Source: Streptomyces sp. NBC_00513 (GTDB lineage Bacteria; Actinomycetota; Actinomycetes; Streptomycetales; Streptomycetaceae). From it: a stretch of DNA of 64,000 nucleotides. Both the position numbers and the translations under genes were made by a program. The stretch covers positions 62,001-126,000 of the forward strand of contig NZ_CP107846.1 of the NCBI RefSeq assembly GCF_041431415.1, written 5' to 3'. The stretch's first letter is position 1, and each line of letters begins with the position of its first letter. Shown in pieces: positions 52,550-61,436 of this stretch. The notes under the pieces are model-generated. The model was not told the DNA's origin, did not search any database, and saw nothing but the letters and a program-made list of their open reading frames with translations.

Positions 52550-54697
52550 GTGTCCACGCCGCGCAGTGTCGTGCTCGAACGCCTCGCCTACACCCTCGCC
52601 GCGCCCGTGCTGGCCGTGGCCCCGAACATCTACCCCGACAGCCCCGTCCACCAGGTCGTGCAGCTGGCCGGCGCCGCCGGGATCGGCGGCTGGCTCCTGG
52701 CCGCCAAGAGCGACGCGCACGGCGCCGGGCGCAAGATCTTGCGCTGGTCCCCGCTGGTCCTGGCGGCCGCCATCGACGTCACCGCCAAGACCACCGCCGG
52801 CTGGGGCCCATGGTGGATGGACGGGCTGCTCGCCGCCGGCTGGGCGGCCGCCGGCTACCTGGTGATGCCGTTCTCCCGGCACGCCCGCAGCCGCCACCGC
52901 CCCGCCCTCGCCGCCCCGGCCCCGCACCCGACCCCCGAGATCGCCCCGGAAGAGGCTCCGCAGCTGGTCGACGACGGCGCCGACGTGCTCACCCGCGACG
53001 CTCGGATGATGTGGGAGCAGGCCGGAAGCCCGGCCCGCACCCACATCGTCAAGGCCACCCGACACCCCGGGATGCAGCACGACATGACACTCCTGCTGCG
53101 CGCCTCGGAGCCCGGGCGGCCCATCACCGGCCTGTCCGAGACCGCGGTCGCCGCCCCCTTCGGCGTGCCCGCGCACGATGTCGTCCTGATGGACGTCGCG
53201 GTCCAGCCCGGCCGCCAGGGCGGGCCGGGCTGGCTGGAGGCCCGCATCACCCCCGACGCCAACCAGCGCCGACGCACCAAGCCGACCCCCCAGGAGCGCT
53301 GGACGGACAAGGTCGGCGGACCCAAGGGCGGCGCCCCCGGCTCCGAACTGGTCCACCACACCCGCGACGAGGAGCGCGGGGTCACCTTCTACCGGGCGAA
53401 AATGGCCGACGCCACCACCACCCCGCGCATCGACCTGGCGAAGGTCTGCCGCGGCCTGGGCCTGCCCGAGGACGACTCCTGCGTCTTCGTCCTCATCGAC
53501 GGCACCGAGTTCCTCATCAGCGCCTTCGACAAGCCCCCACTGTCCGCGATCTTCCCCGCCACCCGCGAACTGCTCACCCCGGACGCCAAGGGCATGTACG
53601 TGTGCGGATACACCATCACCGGCCAGCCGGTGAAGAACATGGTGTTCCAGCACGACAAGAACGCCGCCCGGCACGGACTGATCCTGGGCGTGTCCCGGTC
53701 GGGGAAGACGCAGTTCTTCGCGATCGACATGGCCGCCATGTCCCTCGCCGGGCAGGTCGTGTGGCTCTCCACCGTCCGCAAGGACGAGAAGACCACCGTC
53801 CTGGGGAAGTACATCGACCGGCAGGGCTCCAACGCCCTGTGGATGGCCCGCTCCCTTCGCGCGGCGAAGGCGCTGTGCGAGATCCGCGCGGAGATGCCCT
53901 GGCCGCACGACGGCGAGGCGCACGACTACAAGCCCGGCGACCCCCGCTGCCCCTACAAGCAGCTGAACGTGTTCACGGACGAGTTCATGACCGCCGCACA
54001 GGACGCCCAGTTCGGCGCGTTCATCCAGACCGACGGCGACGACCTCACCGTCACCGGCCTCAAATACGGCATCGGCCTCAACCCGGCCGGCCAGTCCCCG
54101 TTCGCCCACAACGGGTTCTCCACCGAGATGAAGGACAACCTCCGCCAGAACAGCCGGCCGACCATCTTCAACATGGGCAGCCCCGCCGCCACCCGCAAAG
54201 CGGCCGAGGGCACGATGGAGAACACCTACGACGTCCCGACCATCCCCGCCCGCTACGCCCAGCAGGAAGGCTCCGCGATCGAGCGGGCCATGCGCGGCGA
54301 GGCCGACCCGGAGAACGGTGTCTCCACCGGAGGCGTCGCCATCATGGTCATGGACAACGGCCGCGCGGTCCTCATGCGGTCCCTGTACGCGGACTTCGAC
54401 ACCGACCTCGCCGAGCTGTTTCCCGAGGACGTCAACCGGCTCACCGACCACGAGGTCAGCGAGCTGACCAAGCGCGGCCTGTGGTTCGACTGGAACGAAC
54501 CCGTACGCCCCGGCGAGTTCTGGCCCGAGCCCGACGACGAAGCCGACGACGATGGCGGCTCCCGCCGTCGCGACGGCGGGGGCGGCAAGGGCGGGGGCGG
54601 CAAGGGCGGGCCCAAGGCAGCCAGCAAGCGCTCCGAGCCCCAGATCGCCTCGCCCCGCCAGGCACTGGAGGCCATCAGGAGCCTTAGCGATGTCTGA
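52550..54697 (+). CDS. traB: TraB, FtsK/SpoIIIE-like DNA translocase
   Basis: A protein of 715 aa. It has two membrane segments near the N-terminus (about 60-110), a Walker A motif GVSRSGKT (near 382-389), a Walker B motif (VFTDEF, near 473) and a C-terminal acidic, glycine-rich linker with a final helical tail. Streptomyces TraB moves double-stranded plasmid DNA from mycelium to mycelium at the hyphal tip. GTG start with AAGGAG. The last part resembles a winged-helix-like tail, but weakly. Confidence 0.9.
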   Translation: MSTPRSVVLERLAYTLAAPVLAVAPNIYPDSPVHQVVQLAGAAGIGGWLLAAKSDAHGAGRKILRWSPLVLAAAIDVTAKTTAGWGPWWMDGLLAAGWAAAGYLVMPFSRHARSRHRPALAAPAPHPTPEIAPEEAPQLVDDGADVLTRDARMMWEQAGSPARTHIVKATRHPGMQHDMTLLLRASEPGRPITGLSETAVAAPFGVPAHDVVLMDVAVQPGRQGGPGWLEARITPDANQRRRTKPTPQERWTDKVGGPKGGAPGSELVHHTRDEERGVTFYRAKMADATTTPRIDLAKVCRGLGLPEDDSCVFVLIDGTEFLISAFDKPPLSAIFPATRELLTPDAKGMYVCGYTITGQPVKNMVFQHDKNAARHGLILGVSRSGKTQFFAIDMAAMSLAGQVVWLSTVRKDEKTTVLGKYIDRQGSNALWMARSLRAAKALCEIRAEMPWPHDGEAHDYKPGDPRCPYKQLNVFTDEFMTAAQDAQFGAFIQTDGDDLTVTGLKYGIGLNPAGQSPFAHNGFSTEMKDNLRQNSRPTIFNMGSPAATRKAAEGTMENTYDVPTIPARYAQQEGSAIERAMRGEADPENGVSTGGVAIMVMDNGRAVLMRSLYADFDTDLAELFPEDVNRLTDHEVSELTKRGLWFDWNEPVRPGEFWPEPDDEADDDGGSRRRDGGGGKGGGGKGGPKAASKRSEPQIASPRQALEAIRSLSDV

Positions 54698-55028
54698 GAG
54701 CCGCCCATCCCTGTCCGGAGGCGGTACGAGCCGGCTGCCACGATCAAGCCGGATCGTTGGGCCGGGGCCAGTGCAGTGCCAGATACACCTCCGAGGCGTG
54801 GGTGGAGGACCGCGACGAAACTCTTTAAGGCATTCGCTTGCAATGCATTCGCGTGAGATGCATATTGGACTGGCGGGCCGGGGTGCCCCCTCGTCTACGT
54901 GCTTCGCAGCAGACCGCCTCCAGCCTGGCAGCTCGAACTCCTCGGGGGAGGGCCGTCAGGTTGCCAACTCGGCCTCCCGCCCCGAGACCTCCCAACTCGC
55001 CAGCATCAGCGGCCCGAAGGACCCCGTC
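54698..55028. promoter_or_regulatory. Intergenic region after traB with ATGCAT triplet
   Basis: AGGCAT (54828), ATGCAT (54843) and ATGCAT (54858) lie 15 bases apart, as at 32573. A structured hairpin at 54941-54986 follows before the next gene. Likely promoter and leader of the gene at 55029. Confidence 0.6.
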
Positions 55029-55502
55029 ATGACCAACGTCCCGGTCCACCCCGTCGGAACCGACCGCCCGCAGTCCCTGGAGCACCGCCCGATCCGGGCG
55101 GCGCGCGCCCGGCGTGCCGGGGTGAAGCTCCTGTCCGCCGTCGTCCGCTACAACGGCATCACGATCACCGCGGTTGTCACCGCTCTCGGCGTCCACGCGT
55201 TCACTGCCCGGATCAACCCGGACCGCTGGGACGGCGACACCCTCTACACGCTGCCGGAGGACCTCAGCGACATCCGCGACGAGTTCAACTCCGGCGCCGA
55301 CCCGACCCAGCGCAGCCTGCGTACCGGCGGACTGCTGGATACGACCGCCGCGCTCACGCGCAGGCTCGCCGGGCAGGGGGAGGAGGGCCACGCCCAGCGC
55401 CTCCACGCGTCCGCCCTCCACCTGAGCAAGGCCGACGGCGTGCTCGGGCGCGGTCGGGCCGGTGACGAGCCGGCCGCCGACGCCCGTAAGGATCTGCAGT
55501 AG
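55029..55502 (+). CDS. Unknown small protein, possibly membrane-anchored
   Basis: A protein of 157 aa. A short hydrophobic segment (about 40-55, YNGITITAVVTALGVHAF) precedes a soluble C-terminus. Unknown function. The GAAGGA site fits the ATG at 55029. First gene of the right-hand run. Confidence 0.5.
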   Translation: MTNVPVHPVGTDRPQSLEHRPIRAARARRAGVKLLSAVVRYNGITITAVVTALGVHAFTARINPDRWDGDTLYTLPEDLSDIRDEFNSGADPTQRSLRTGGLLDTTAALTRRLAGQGEEGHAQRLHASALHLSKADGVLGRGRAGDEPAADARKDLQ

Positions 55503-55558
55503 AGACACCCCGGGGACGGCGGCCAGGTCGCCAAACTCAGCCCGCCGCCCCCGGGTCT
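55503..55558 (+). repeat. Structured intergenic hairpin (family member)
   Basis: A G/C-rich stem encloses a loop AGGTCGCCAAACTC. It is followed by a leader CCCAACCCGCTCCAACCGG. The same combination precedes the paralogous gene at 63144. Confidence 0.6.
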
Positions 55559-55625
55559 CCCAACCCGCTCCAACCGGAGCAGGAGGGTCGGAACCATCGT
55601 CCCTCACCATCCGCCAGGAGCACAC

Positions 55626-55853
55626 ATGACCCCCCGACCCGACACCGAGCCCAGCACTACGGAAGACATCAAGGCCGCCGTCCAGATCGCCCAGAGCGCA
55701 CGCGACAACGCCGTACTCGCCGCCGAGAAGGAGTTCTGGCAGCGGATGGGTGAGCTCAGCAAGAGCTACCACGGCGCCCAGCAGGACGTCGCCGACGCCA
55801 TGGGCCGCAAGCGCGACTACGTCTACAAGAACGTGCGGAAGTACACCGCCTGA
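55626..55853 (+). CDS. Small helix-turn-helix-like protein
   Basis: A protein of 75 aa. The C-terminal part (QQDVADAMGRKRDYVYKNVRKY) looks like a short DNA-binding helix-turn-helix. It is paralogous to the 79-aa protein at 63144 and shares its upstream leader. AGGAG before ATG. Possible target: plasmid promoters. Confidence 0.6.
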   Translation: MTPRPDTEPSTTEDIKAAVQIAQSARDNAVLAAEKEFWQRMGELSKSYHGAQQDVADAMGRKRDYVYKNVRKYTA

Positions 55854-55861
55854 TCCACCCC

Positions 55862-55912
55862 CTCCGGGGCCGGCCACCAGGTCGCCAACCACTCAGCCGG
55901 CCGCCCCCGGAG
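55862..55912 (+). repeat. Structured intergenic hairpin (family member)
   Basis: Stem CTCCGGGGCCGGC with GCCGGCCGCCCCCGGAG; loop contains AGGTCGCCAACCACTC. Lies before the DUF6197-like gene. Confidence 0.6.
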
Positions 55913-55953
55913 CTCCCGACCCACCATCTCGCAGCACGCAGGAAGGCTTCGCC

Positions 55954-56616
55954 ATGCCCGCATCCGCAGCACCCGCCGCCTTCGGCCCCCAGGCTCCCGA
56001 CGCGAGCACGCGCCTCCTGGCCGACGAGGTCGAAGCCTGGCTCAAGAAGATCACCCCGGCCCCCGCGGCCGCCCCGGCCCCCGAACAGCCCGCGCCTCCT
56101 GCCGGATTCGACATTCCCGCCCTGGCGGCCGCCGGCCTCGCCGAGGTCGAGCGCAGCGAACGAGCCACCGCCGCCGCCCAGGCGGCCGCACGCCCCTCCC
56201 TGCTCGACCGGATCACCCGTCGCCACCAGCGCCCGGCGACCCGGGCCAGCGTGCACATCCGCCGGGCCGCCGCCGCGCTGGCCACCGGCGGATGGTGCCG
56301 CGGGGAGCTGCGTGACGCCACCGGCCGGCACTGCATTCTCGGCGCCCTCATGGCCGCCCCGGCCGACAGCGACACGGTCGGTCGCTCCCACATCTACATC
56401 CGCTCCGCGATGGCCGAATCGGCCGCGTACGCCCAGCCGACGCCCGACTACCGCGCCCGCATGGAGGCGCAGTGGAGCCGGGAGGGCCGCGACCCGCGGT
56501 CTCTGGGTCGCCAGTTCGACATCGCCGTGCACAACAACGTGGTCGCCCCGACGGTCGGCGCCGTCCTCGACCTCCTGCAGCGGGCCGCCGAGTTCGCCGA
56601 GCGTGCGGGGGACTGA
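55954..56616 (+). CDS. DUF6197-like protein
   Basis: A protein of 220 aa. Its central helix pattern GGWCRGELRDATGRHCILGALMAA matches DUF6197 proteins of Streptomyces. The early alanine/proline-rich part is poorly conserved. Unknown role. AGGAAGG upstream of the ATG. Confidence 0.65.
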   Translation: MPASAAPAAFGPQAPDASTRLLADEVEAWLKKITPAPAAAPAPEQPAPPAGFDIPALAAAGLAEVERSERATAAAQAAARPSLLDRITRRHQRPATRASVHIRRAAAALATGGWCRGELRDATGRHCILGALMAAPADSDTVGRSHIYIRSAMAESAAYAQPTPDYRARMEAQWSREGRDPRSLGRQFDIAVHNNVVAPTVGAVLDLLQRAAEFAERAGD

Positions 56617-56751
56617 CGGGGGCGGCAAGGGAATCCCCCTGGACGCGGTGATGTGTAGTGCGTATAGTTTTCTTGTCGGGGTTCGGGTTCTCCTCCGGAT
56701 CTCCCCGACCACCCACCCGACCTGACCGAATCAACCCGGAAGGCGCCCCGC

Positions 56752-57279
56752 ATGCACATCTCCATCGAGCGTTTCCTCTTCGGAGGCGGCCCCTACAGCA
56801 AGTACGCCAAAGCCATCGCCCCCCACGCCGAGAAGCTCGTTCGCGACAAGTTCGGCCCCCTGCCGGCCATCCACCTGATCCTCAACGGCGACGCCAGCCA
56901 GCTCGACCACCTGGTGAACACCGCGGAAGCCAAGCTCCTGCCCGGCATCACCCCCACGCACGTCAACGCCGCCAGCCGCGCCGACCGCCACTCCCGCCGG
57001 GCCTACGGCCAGACGACCATCGACCGCGATGGCGTACTGATCGTCCTTCAGATCGCCAACATGCGCGGCGAGGTCGATGTCGCCCAGACCCTCGTGCACG
57101 AGCTCGTCCACGCCCACCAGCTCGGCAACCGCACCGCCCGCGGCCTCCACCTGGACTACCTCAAGCACGTCTGGGGCCAGAAGCCCATGAAGTCCAACAC
57201 CGTCAGCGCCTACGAGCTGCTGATCGACCAGCGCGAGCACGAGGCCTACGACGCCGAGGACCTGGCCGCCCGGCTCTGA
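56752..57279 (+). CDS. Zinc metallopeptidase-like protein
   Basis: A protein of 175 aa. HELVH at residues 116-120 gives the HExxH zinc motif, within TLVHELVHAHQLG. A third ligand is not certain; a glutamate or histidine further on could serve. The small size suggests an ImmA-like or other plasmid protease. GGAAGG before ATG, and a TATAGT hexamer lies upstream. Confidence 0.65.
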   Translation: MHISIERFLFGGGPYSKYAKAIAPHAEKLVRDKFGPLPAIHLILNGDASQLDHLVNTAEAKLLPGITPTHVNAASRADRHSRRAYGQTTIDRDGVLIVLQIANMRGEVDVAQTLVHELVHAHQLGNRTARGLHLDYLKHVWGQKPMKSNTVSAYELLIDQREHEAYDAEDLAARL

Positions 57280-57298
57280 ACCCGACAGGAGGACCGCC

Positions 57299-57901
57299 AT
57301 GCAGATCCGACATCCTTGGCCGTGCCGTGCGGACCGCCGCCTCTGGCGCGCCGCCACCACCTTCTCCGACCTCGGCGAACTGACCGCCCGCTGGCTCGAA
57401 GGCGACATCCGCTCCCGCCCCGGGATCATGCCGAACCACGGGCCCGACGACGAGACCCTGCCCCTTATCCCCCGCCTGGCCGCCGCGAACCGCGCCGGAT
57501 TCCTCACCGACGACTCCCAGCCCGGCCACGACGCCGCCGACCGCGCCGGCAACCTGTGGGAGCAGCGCGCCGCCGTCACCGGATTCGTCGCCGACCCCGA
57601 GATCCTCACACGCCTCGTCGACTCCGCCGAGCAGGCCGGCCTCGACCTCCTCGTCCGATTCCAGGGCGACGACCACCACCCGGGGCTGCTCGTCTCCCGC
57701 GTCAACGGCTTGGCCTACACCTGGTACGGCCGCACCCCCACCCTCCCCGAACTCCGCGACGCCTGGCCTCGCTGCCTCGTCGGCGACACCGCCGCCCGCG
57801 CCGCCCAGCTAACCCTCGCCGCCCTCGCCTTCGAGCCCGGCGACATCCTCTGGACCGCCCTGGATGAAGCCCTGCACCTGCCGAGCGCGGCCGGCCGCTG
57901 A
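57299..57901 (+). CDS. DUF6919-like protein
   Basis: A protein of 200 aa. Residues RRLWRAATTFSDLGELTARW and the LIPRLAAANRAGFLTDDSQP block fit DUF6919 from Streptomyces plasmids. Unknown function. The GGAGG site precedes the ATG. Confidence 0.7.
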   Translation: MQIRHPWPCRADRRLWRAATTFSDLGELTARWLEGDIRSRPGIMPNHGPDDETLPLIPRLAAANRAGFLTDDSQPGHDAADRAGNLWEQRAAVTGFVADPEILTRLVDSAEQAGLDLLVRFQGDDHHPGLLVSRVNGLAYTWYGRTPTLPELRDAWPRCLVGDTAARAAQLTLAALAFEPGDILWTALDEALHLPSAAGR

Positions 57902-57912
57902 CGGCCCCCCGC

Positions 57913-57939
57913 GATGCCCGGCCTCCAGGGCCGGGCATC
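57913..57939 (+). terminator. Hairpin after the DUF6919-like gene
   Basis: Arms GATGCCCGGCC and GGCCGGGCATC with a five-base loop. Confidence 0.6.
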
Positions 57940-57982
57940 GCCGAGGACCGGACAGACCGGCCCGCAACGAGACGGAGAACCG

Positions 57983-58441
57983 ATGACCTCTCCCACCGAC
58001 CCCGACACCGTGATCGCCGACATCTGGCGTCTCGCCGCCGCCGGCACGCTGCCGCTCAGCGCACCGATTCTCCAGCTGCTCGGCGCCGCCATCGTGAACC
58101 AGGCCCGCCTGGCCGCTGCCGAGGCCGTCTTCCCCGGCATCACCCACCTCACCGACCACGGGCCGGGCGAACTCACCGCCTATCGCGCGCAGGCCAACGG
58201 CATCCCGTACGGCACCTTCACCACCCGCGAAGCCGCCCGGGCCTGCGCCGAGACCGTACTGAGGCAGCACCGTCCCCTCGCCCCGGGCCTGTCCACCGGC
58301 TGGGCACCGGAGTCCGGCGATACGGGCGCCACCGAGGAGCTGATGCTCTTCGGCCCCGGCCAGGACGACGAGGACGGCACGGGCGTACTCGTCACTCCGC
58401 TGACGGTCAGCGTCCTGTACGACCCGGACGCCGAGGGATGA
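57983..58441 (+). CDS. Unknown protein
   Basis: A protein of 152 aa with a helical start (TVIADIWRLAAAGTLP) and an acidic end. No family is recognised. ATGA overlap with the next gene shows coupling. ACGGAG before ATG. Confidence 0.5.
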   Translation: MTSPTDPDTVIADIWRLAAAGTLPLSAPILQLLGAAIVNQARLAAAEAVFPGITHLTDHGPGELTAYRAQANGIPYGTFTTREAARACAETVLRQHRPLAPGLSTGWAPESGDTGATEELMLFGPGQDDEDGTGVLVTPLTVSVLYDPDAEG

Positions 58442-58710
58442 CGATGCCCCAGTTCATGTGGGAGGTGGACGTCCCGATAGAGCGCGCCAGCACCGGCGAA
58501 CGCGGTGTGCACGTCTTCACCGGACTCGCCGAGAACGGCAGCGAGGCGCGCCAGGCCGCACGACGCGCCTGGGAGACGGCACTCCTCCACACCATGGCCG
58601 ACCAGGACATCCCCGCCGCCACCAGTCACACCGACTGGTCCGCCCGCGGACTGCGCGCCGGATGGGACCTGCGCTGGAACCAGGCCACGCACCACTACAT
58701 CACCCGATAG
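58438..58710 (+). CDS. Unknown small protein
   Basis: A protein of 90 aa, mixed alpha/beta (FMWEVDVPIERASTGERGVH), with tryptophan-rich end. Coupled to the preceding gene (ATGA). No family. Confidence 0.5.
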   Translation: MTMPQFMWEVDVPIERASTGERGVHVFTGLAENGSEARQAARRAWETALLHTMADQDIPAATSHTDWSARGLRAGWDLRWNQATHHYITR

Positions 58711-58716
58711 ATCCGC

Positions 58717-58761
58717 CCCGGGACGGCCGTCAAGGCCTGAGAAACCGCCGGCCGTCCCGGG
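58717..58761 (+). repeat. Structured intergenic hairpin (family member)
   Basis: Perfect 13-bp stem CCCGGGACGGCCG / CGGCCGTCCCGGG around a loop of 19 bases. Confidence 0.65.
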
Positions 58762-58797
58762 CCCCTCACCCGCCAGAACAGGAGAGAGACCACCATC

Positions 58798-59082
58798 ATG
58801 CACAACACCCGCCGCAAGAAGCAGCCCAGGACCTCAACGGCCCACCGACTGGGCATCGCCGCACGGATCCTTGAGTCTCTGGTCAAGACCAACCCACAGC
58901 TCGTCGACCGCGAGTTCGTCTGCACCTGCTGCGACGTCGCCTGGGAGGGCGATGAGGCCGACTGCTGGAACTGCGGCCTGCCCGCCACCTTCAGCTCTCA
59001 CCGCCCCGGCTCCGCACTGGCACGCCTCCTCGCCACCCCCACGATCTCCCACACCCTTACCCGGACGGGAGCGGCGTCGTGA
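58798..59082 (+). CDS. Small zinc-ribbon protein
   Basis: A protein of 94 aa. The pairs CTCC (near 42-45) and CWNC (near 56-59) form a classical four-cysteine ribbon. Probably DNA- or RNA-binding. GGAGAGAG upstream. Overlaps the next gene by GTGA. Confidence 0.6.
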   Translation: MHNTRRKKQPRTSTAHRLGIAARILESLVKTNPQLVDREFVCTCCDVAWEGDEADCWNCGLPATFSSHRPGSALARLLATPTISHTLTRTGAAS

Positions 59083-59561
59083 CCGGGCTCATCTCCCTGA
59101 ACTGGCTGATCGGCGACCAGGCCCTCAGCGACCACATCCGGGCCCGCGTCAACGAACTCGTCGATCAAGGCGTCGAGTACAAGCAGGCCTGCACCACCGT
59201 CACCGACGCCGCGGACGCAGGCGAGGCGTGGGCCGTCGCCGCCACCCGGCAGACCTGGATCCGCCGCCACGACGTCGACCCCGACGAGATGCCCCTCCGC
59301 AGCCTGTACGTCCTGGAACGCACCGACACCCACGTCGTCGTCGCGTACGTCGACCTCGACAAGGCAGCGGACGACTCGGACGCCGGCGACCGTTCCAACC
59401 TCCCGCCGGATAAGGCGGCCCACAACGACCACACCCAGGGCGTCGTCTACCCCTTCGACGCCCTGGACATGAGCTTCGAACTCGCGGCCTGGGACCCCTT
59501 CGAGCACCTGCTGCCCACCGCCGCCGTCCCGGCCTCCGGCACCACGGGGGCGGAGGAGTGA
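59079..59561 (+). CDS. Unknown protein
   Basis: A protein of 160 aa with a helical N-terminus (LSDHIRARVNELVDQ) and beta-rich middle. Coupled on both sides by GTGA. No family. Confidence 0.5.
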   Translation: MTGLISLNWLIGDQALSDHIRARVNELVDQGVEYKQACTTVTDAADAGEAWAVAATRQTWIRRHDVDPDEMPLRSLYVLERTDTHVVVAYVDLDKAADDSDAGDRSNLPPDKAAHNDHTQGVVYPFDALDMSFELAAWDPFEHLLPTAAVPASGTTGAEE

Positions 59562-59830
59562 CCGCCCCCGAGCGCGCCCCGTGGCCGCGGCTGACCGGCA
59601 GCGAACCTTGCATGGCGCCCGGTGCCGACCCCGAGCACTGGACGGGCTCTCCGGCGCAGCGCCTGAAGGGGCAGGAGGAGTGCCTCGTGAACTGCCCGGA
59701 GTCCACCCGCCGGCAGTGCCTCGCCTGGGCCCTCGACCACCCGACCCACGCTGGACCCGGCATCTGGGCCGGCACCACCTACACCGACCGTCGCCGGCTG
59801 CGCGAGCTCCGCGCAGCCGCCACGAAATAG
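59558..59830 (+). CDS. WhiB-like protein with unusual cysteine spacing
   Basis: A protein of 90 aa. Cysteines at 18, 42, 46 and 54 give C-x23-C-x3-C-x7-C instead of the usual C-x2-C-x5-C. The following GIWAGTTYTDRRRLR is a clear WhiB turn and basic tail. It may hold a cluster in a changed geometry or bind another metal. GTGA overlap with the previous gene. Confidence 0.6.
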   Translation: MTAPERAPWPRLTGSEPCMAPGADPEHWTGSPAQRLKGQEECLVNCPESTRRQCLAWALDHPTHAGPGIWAGTTYTDRRRLRELRAAATK

Positions 59831-59845
59831 GGACCTGGCCCCGTC

Positions 59846-59871
59846 GGCCGTCCGGGTCGCACCGGACGGCC
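59846..59871 (+). terminator. Hairpin before dnaN
   Basis: Arms GGCCGTCCGG and CCGGACGGCC with a six-base loop. Confidence 0.5.
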
Positions 59872-59947
59872 CGCGGCCCCCTCTCCTGCACACCCGCGCA
59901 CCCCGGCCCGGTCGGCGGCGCGCCCACCCACCCGGAAGAGAGCACCG

Positions 59948-61063
59948 ATGAAGCTGCGCACCGACCTCGCCCCGCTCGCCGCCGCCGTCACCGACGCCGC
60001 CCGGGCCCTGCCCGCCCGGCCCCCCGTACCCGTCCTCGCCGCGATCCGGCTGGAGGCCACCGCCAGCGCCCTGAGCGTCGCCGCCTTCGACTACGAGACC
60101 AGCGCCGAGGCCACCGTGGACGCCGAGGTCACCACCCCCAGCACCGTCCTGGTCTCCGGCCGCCTCCTCGCCGACATCACCCGCACGATCAGGGGCAACG
60201 ACCCGGTAGACCTCGAACTCGACGGCGCCCGCCTGCTCCTGACCTCCGACCGCATCCACTACACCCTGCACACACTCCCGCTGGGGGAGTACCCCACCCT
60301 GCCCCGCCCCGCCCCGGCCGCCGGGACCGTTTCCGGTCCGGCCCTCGCCGAAGCGGTCCACCAGGTCGCCACCGCCGCCGGACGTGACGACGCCCTGCCG
60401 ATCCTGACCGGCATCCAAGCCGTGATCACGGACGACACGATCGGCCTTGCCGCCACCGACCGCTACCGCTTCGCGCTCCGCTCCATCCCCTGGAACCGCG
60501 CCACGCCCACCGGCACCACCGACACCGTCACGATTCCGGCCAAGTCCCTCGCCGAAGCCGCCAAGATCCTCGCCTCCGACGAGCAGATCCACCTCACCCT
60601 CCCCGCCGATCACGGCGTCCTCGGCCTGACCGGCCACTCGCGCACGCTCACCCTGCGCGCCATGGAAGGCCGACTGCCGGATCACAAGGCCCTGTGGCCC
60701 ACCGACTTCACCGCAACCGCCGACCTCGACAGCGCCGACTTCGCCCATGCCGTCAAGCGCATGGCCCTCGTCGTCGAACGCGGCCACGCCGTCACCCTCC
60801 ACCTCACCGACGGCGACATGGCCCTCAGCGCCGGCACCTCCGATGACGCCTCCGGCCGCGATCGGATCCCCGCCACCACCGATCTGCTCACCGGCGCCCC
60901 CGTCTCCATCGCCTTCAACCCCGGCTACCTCCTCGACGCCGTCGCCGCGCTGAACACGGACCGGGTTCGCCTGCGAATCGTCCACCCCGCCAAGCCGGCG
61001 CTGCTCGTACCCACCGACGAGGACGCCACGGCGCTGAGCTACCTGATCATGCCGATGCGCTAG
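59948..61063 (+). CDS. dnaN: DnaN-type sliding clamp
   Basis: A protein of 371 aa with three successive clamp-like domains and the LPILTGIQAVI, DRYRFALRS and YLIMPMR signatures of the DNA polymerase III beta subunit. The last motif matches the canonical C-terminus. A plasmid-borne clamp would give replication some independence from the host. Weak ribosome-binding site AGAGCACC. Confidence 0.9.
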   Translation: MKLRTDLAPLAAAVTDAARALPARPPVPVLAAIRLEATASALSVAAFDYETSAEATVDAEVTTPSTVLVSGRLLADITRTIRGNDPVDLELDGARLLLTSDRIHYTLHTLPLGEYPTLPRPAPAAGTVSGPALAEAVHQVATAAGRDDALPILTGIQAVITDDTIGLAATDRYRFALRSIPWNRATPTGTTDTVTIPAKSLAEAAKILASDEQIHLTLPADHGVLGLTGHSRTLTLRAMEGRLPDHKALWPTDFTATADLDSADFAHAVKRMALVVERGHAVTLHLTDGDMALSAGTSDDASGRDRIPATTDLLTGAPVSIAFNPGYLLDAVAALNTDRVRLRIVHPAKPALLVPTDEDATALSYLIMPMR

Positions 61064-61175
61064 GCCGGCCCGCCCTCGGGGGCGGCCCCAGTCGAGCCCG
61101 CCGCCCCGGCCCGCGGCGCCGACCGCCGCCCACGTTCAGACTCACCACCCCCACGCCAACGACGCAAGGAGAAAC

Positions 61176-61436
61176 GTGTTCGAAGCCGGCGACGAGGTAG
61201 AGATCCTCGCCTGCGGGGACGACCCCCGGGTCACGGGCAAGAAGGGCAGGATCGTCGACGACGGACTGCCCGGCAAGCATCGGCCCCGTCCTGTGCCACA
61301 CGCGCGAGCTACGCGCGACGGGCCGATGACGATGTTGGACATCGGCCGGCAGCGGATACCCGCACGACTACCGGCATCACCCCCACACTGCGCCGGCCTC
61401 CCGCCCATTTCCCGAGAACGAAGGACATGCCGATGA
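61176..61436 (+). CDS. Small KOW-like protein
   Basis: A protein of 86 aa starting at GTG with AAGGAG upstream. The first 35 residues (VFEAGDEVEILACGDDPRVT, then KKGRIVDDG) look like a short beta-barrel; the rest is arginine-rich. ATGA overlap with the next gene. Unknown role. Confidence 0.45.
   Translation: MFEAGDEVEILACGDDPRVTGKKGRIVDDGLPGKHRPRPVPHARATRDGPMTMLDIGRQRIPARLPASPPHCAGLPPISRERRTCR

Noticed and set aside
52121..54451. Minus-strand open frame opposite traB
   Set aside because: TraB motifs are on the plus strand; this frame shows no domain.
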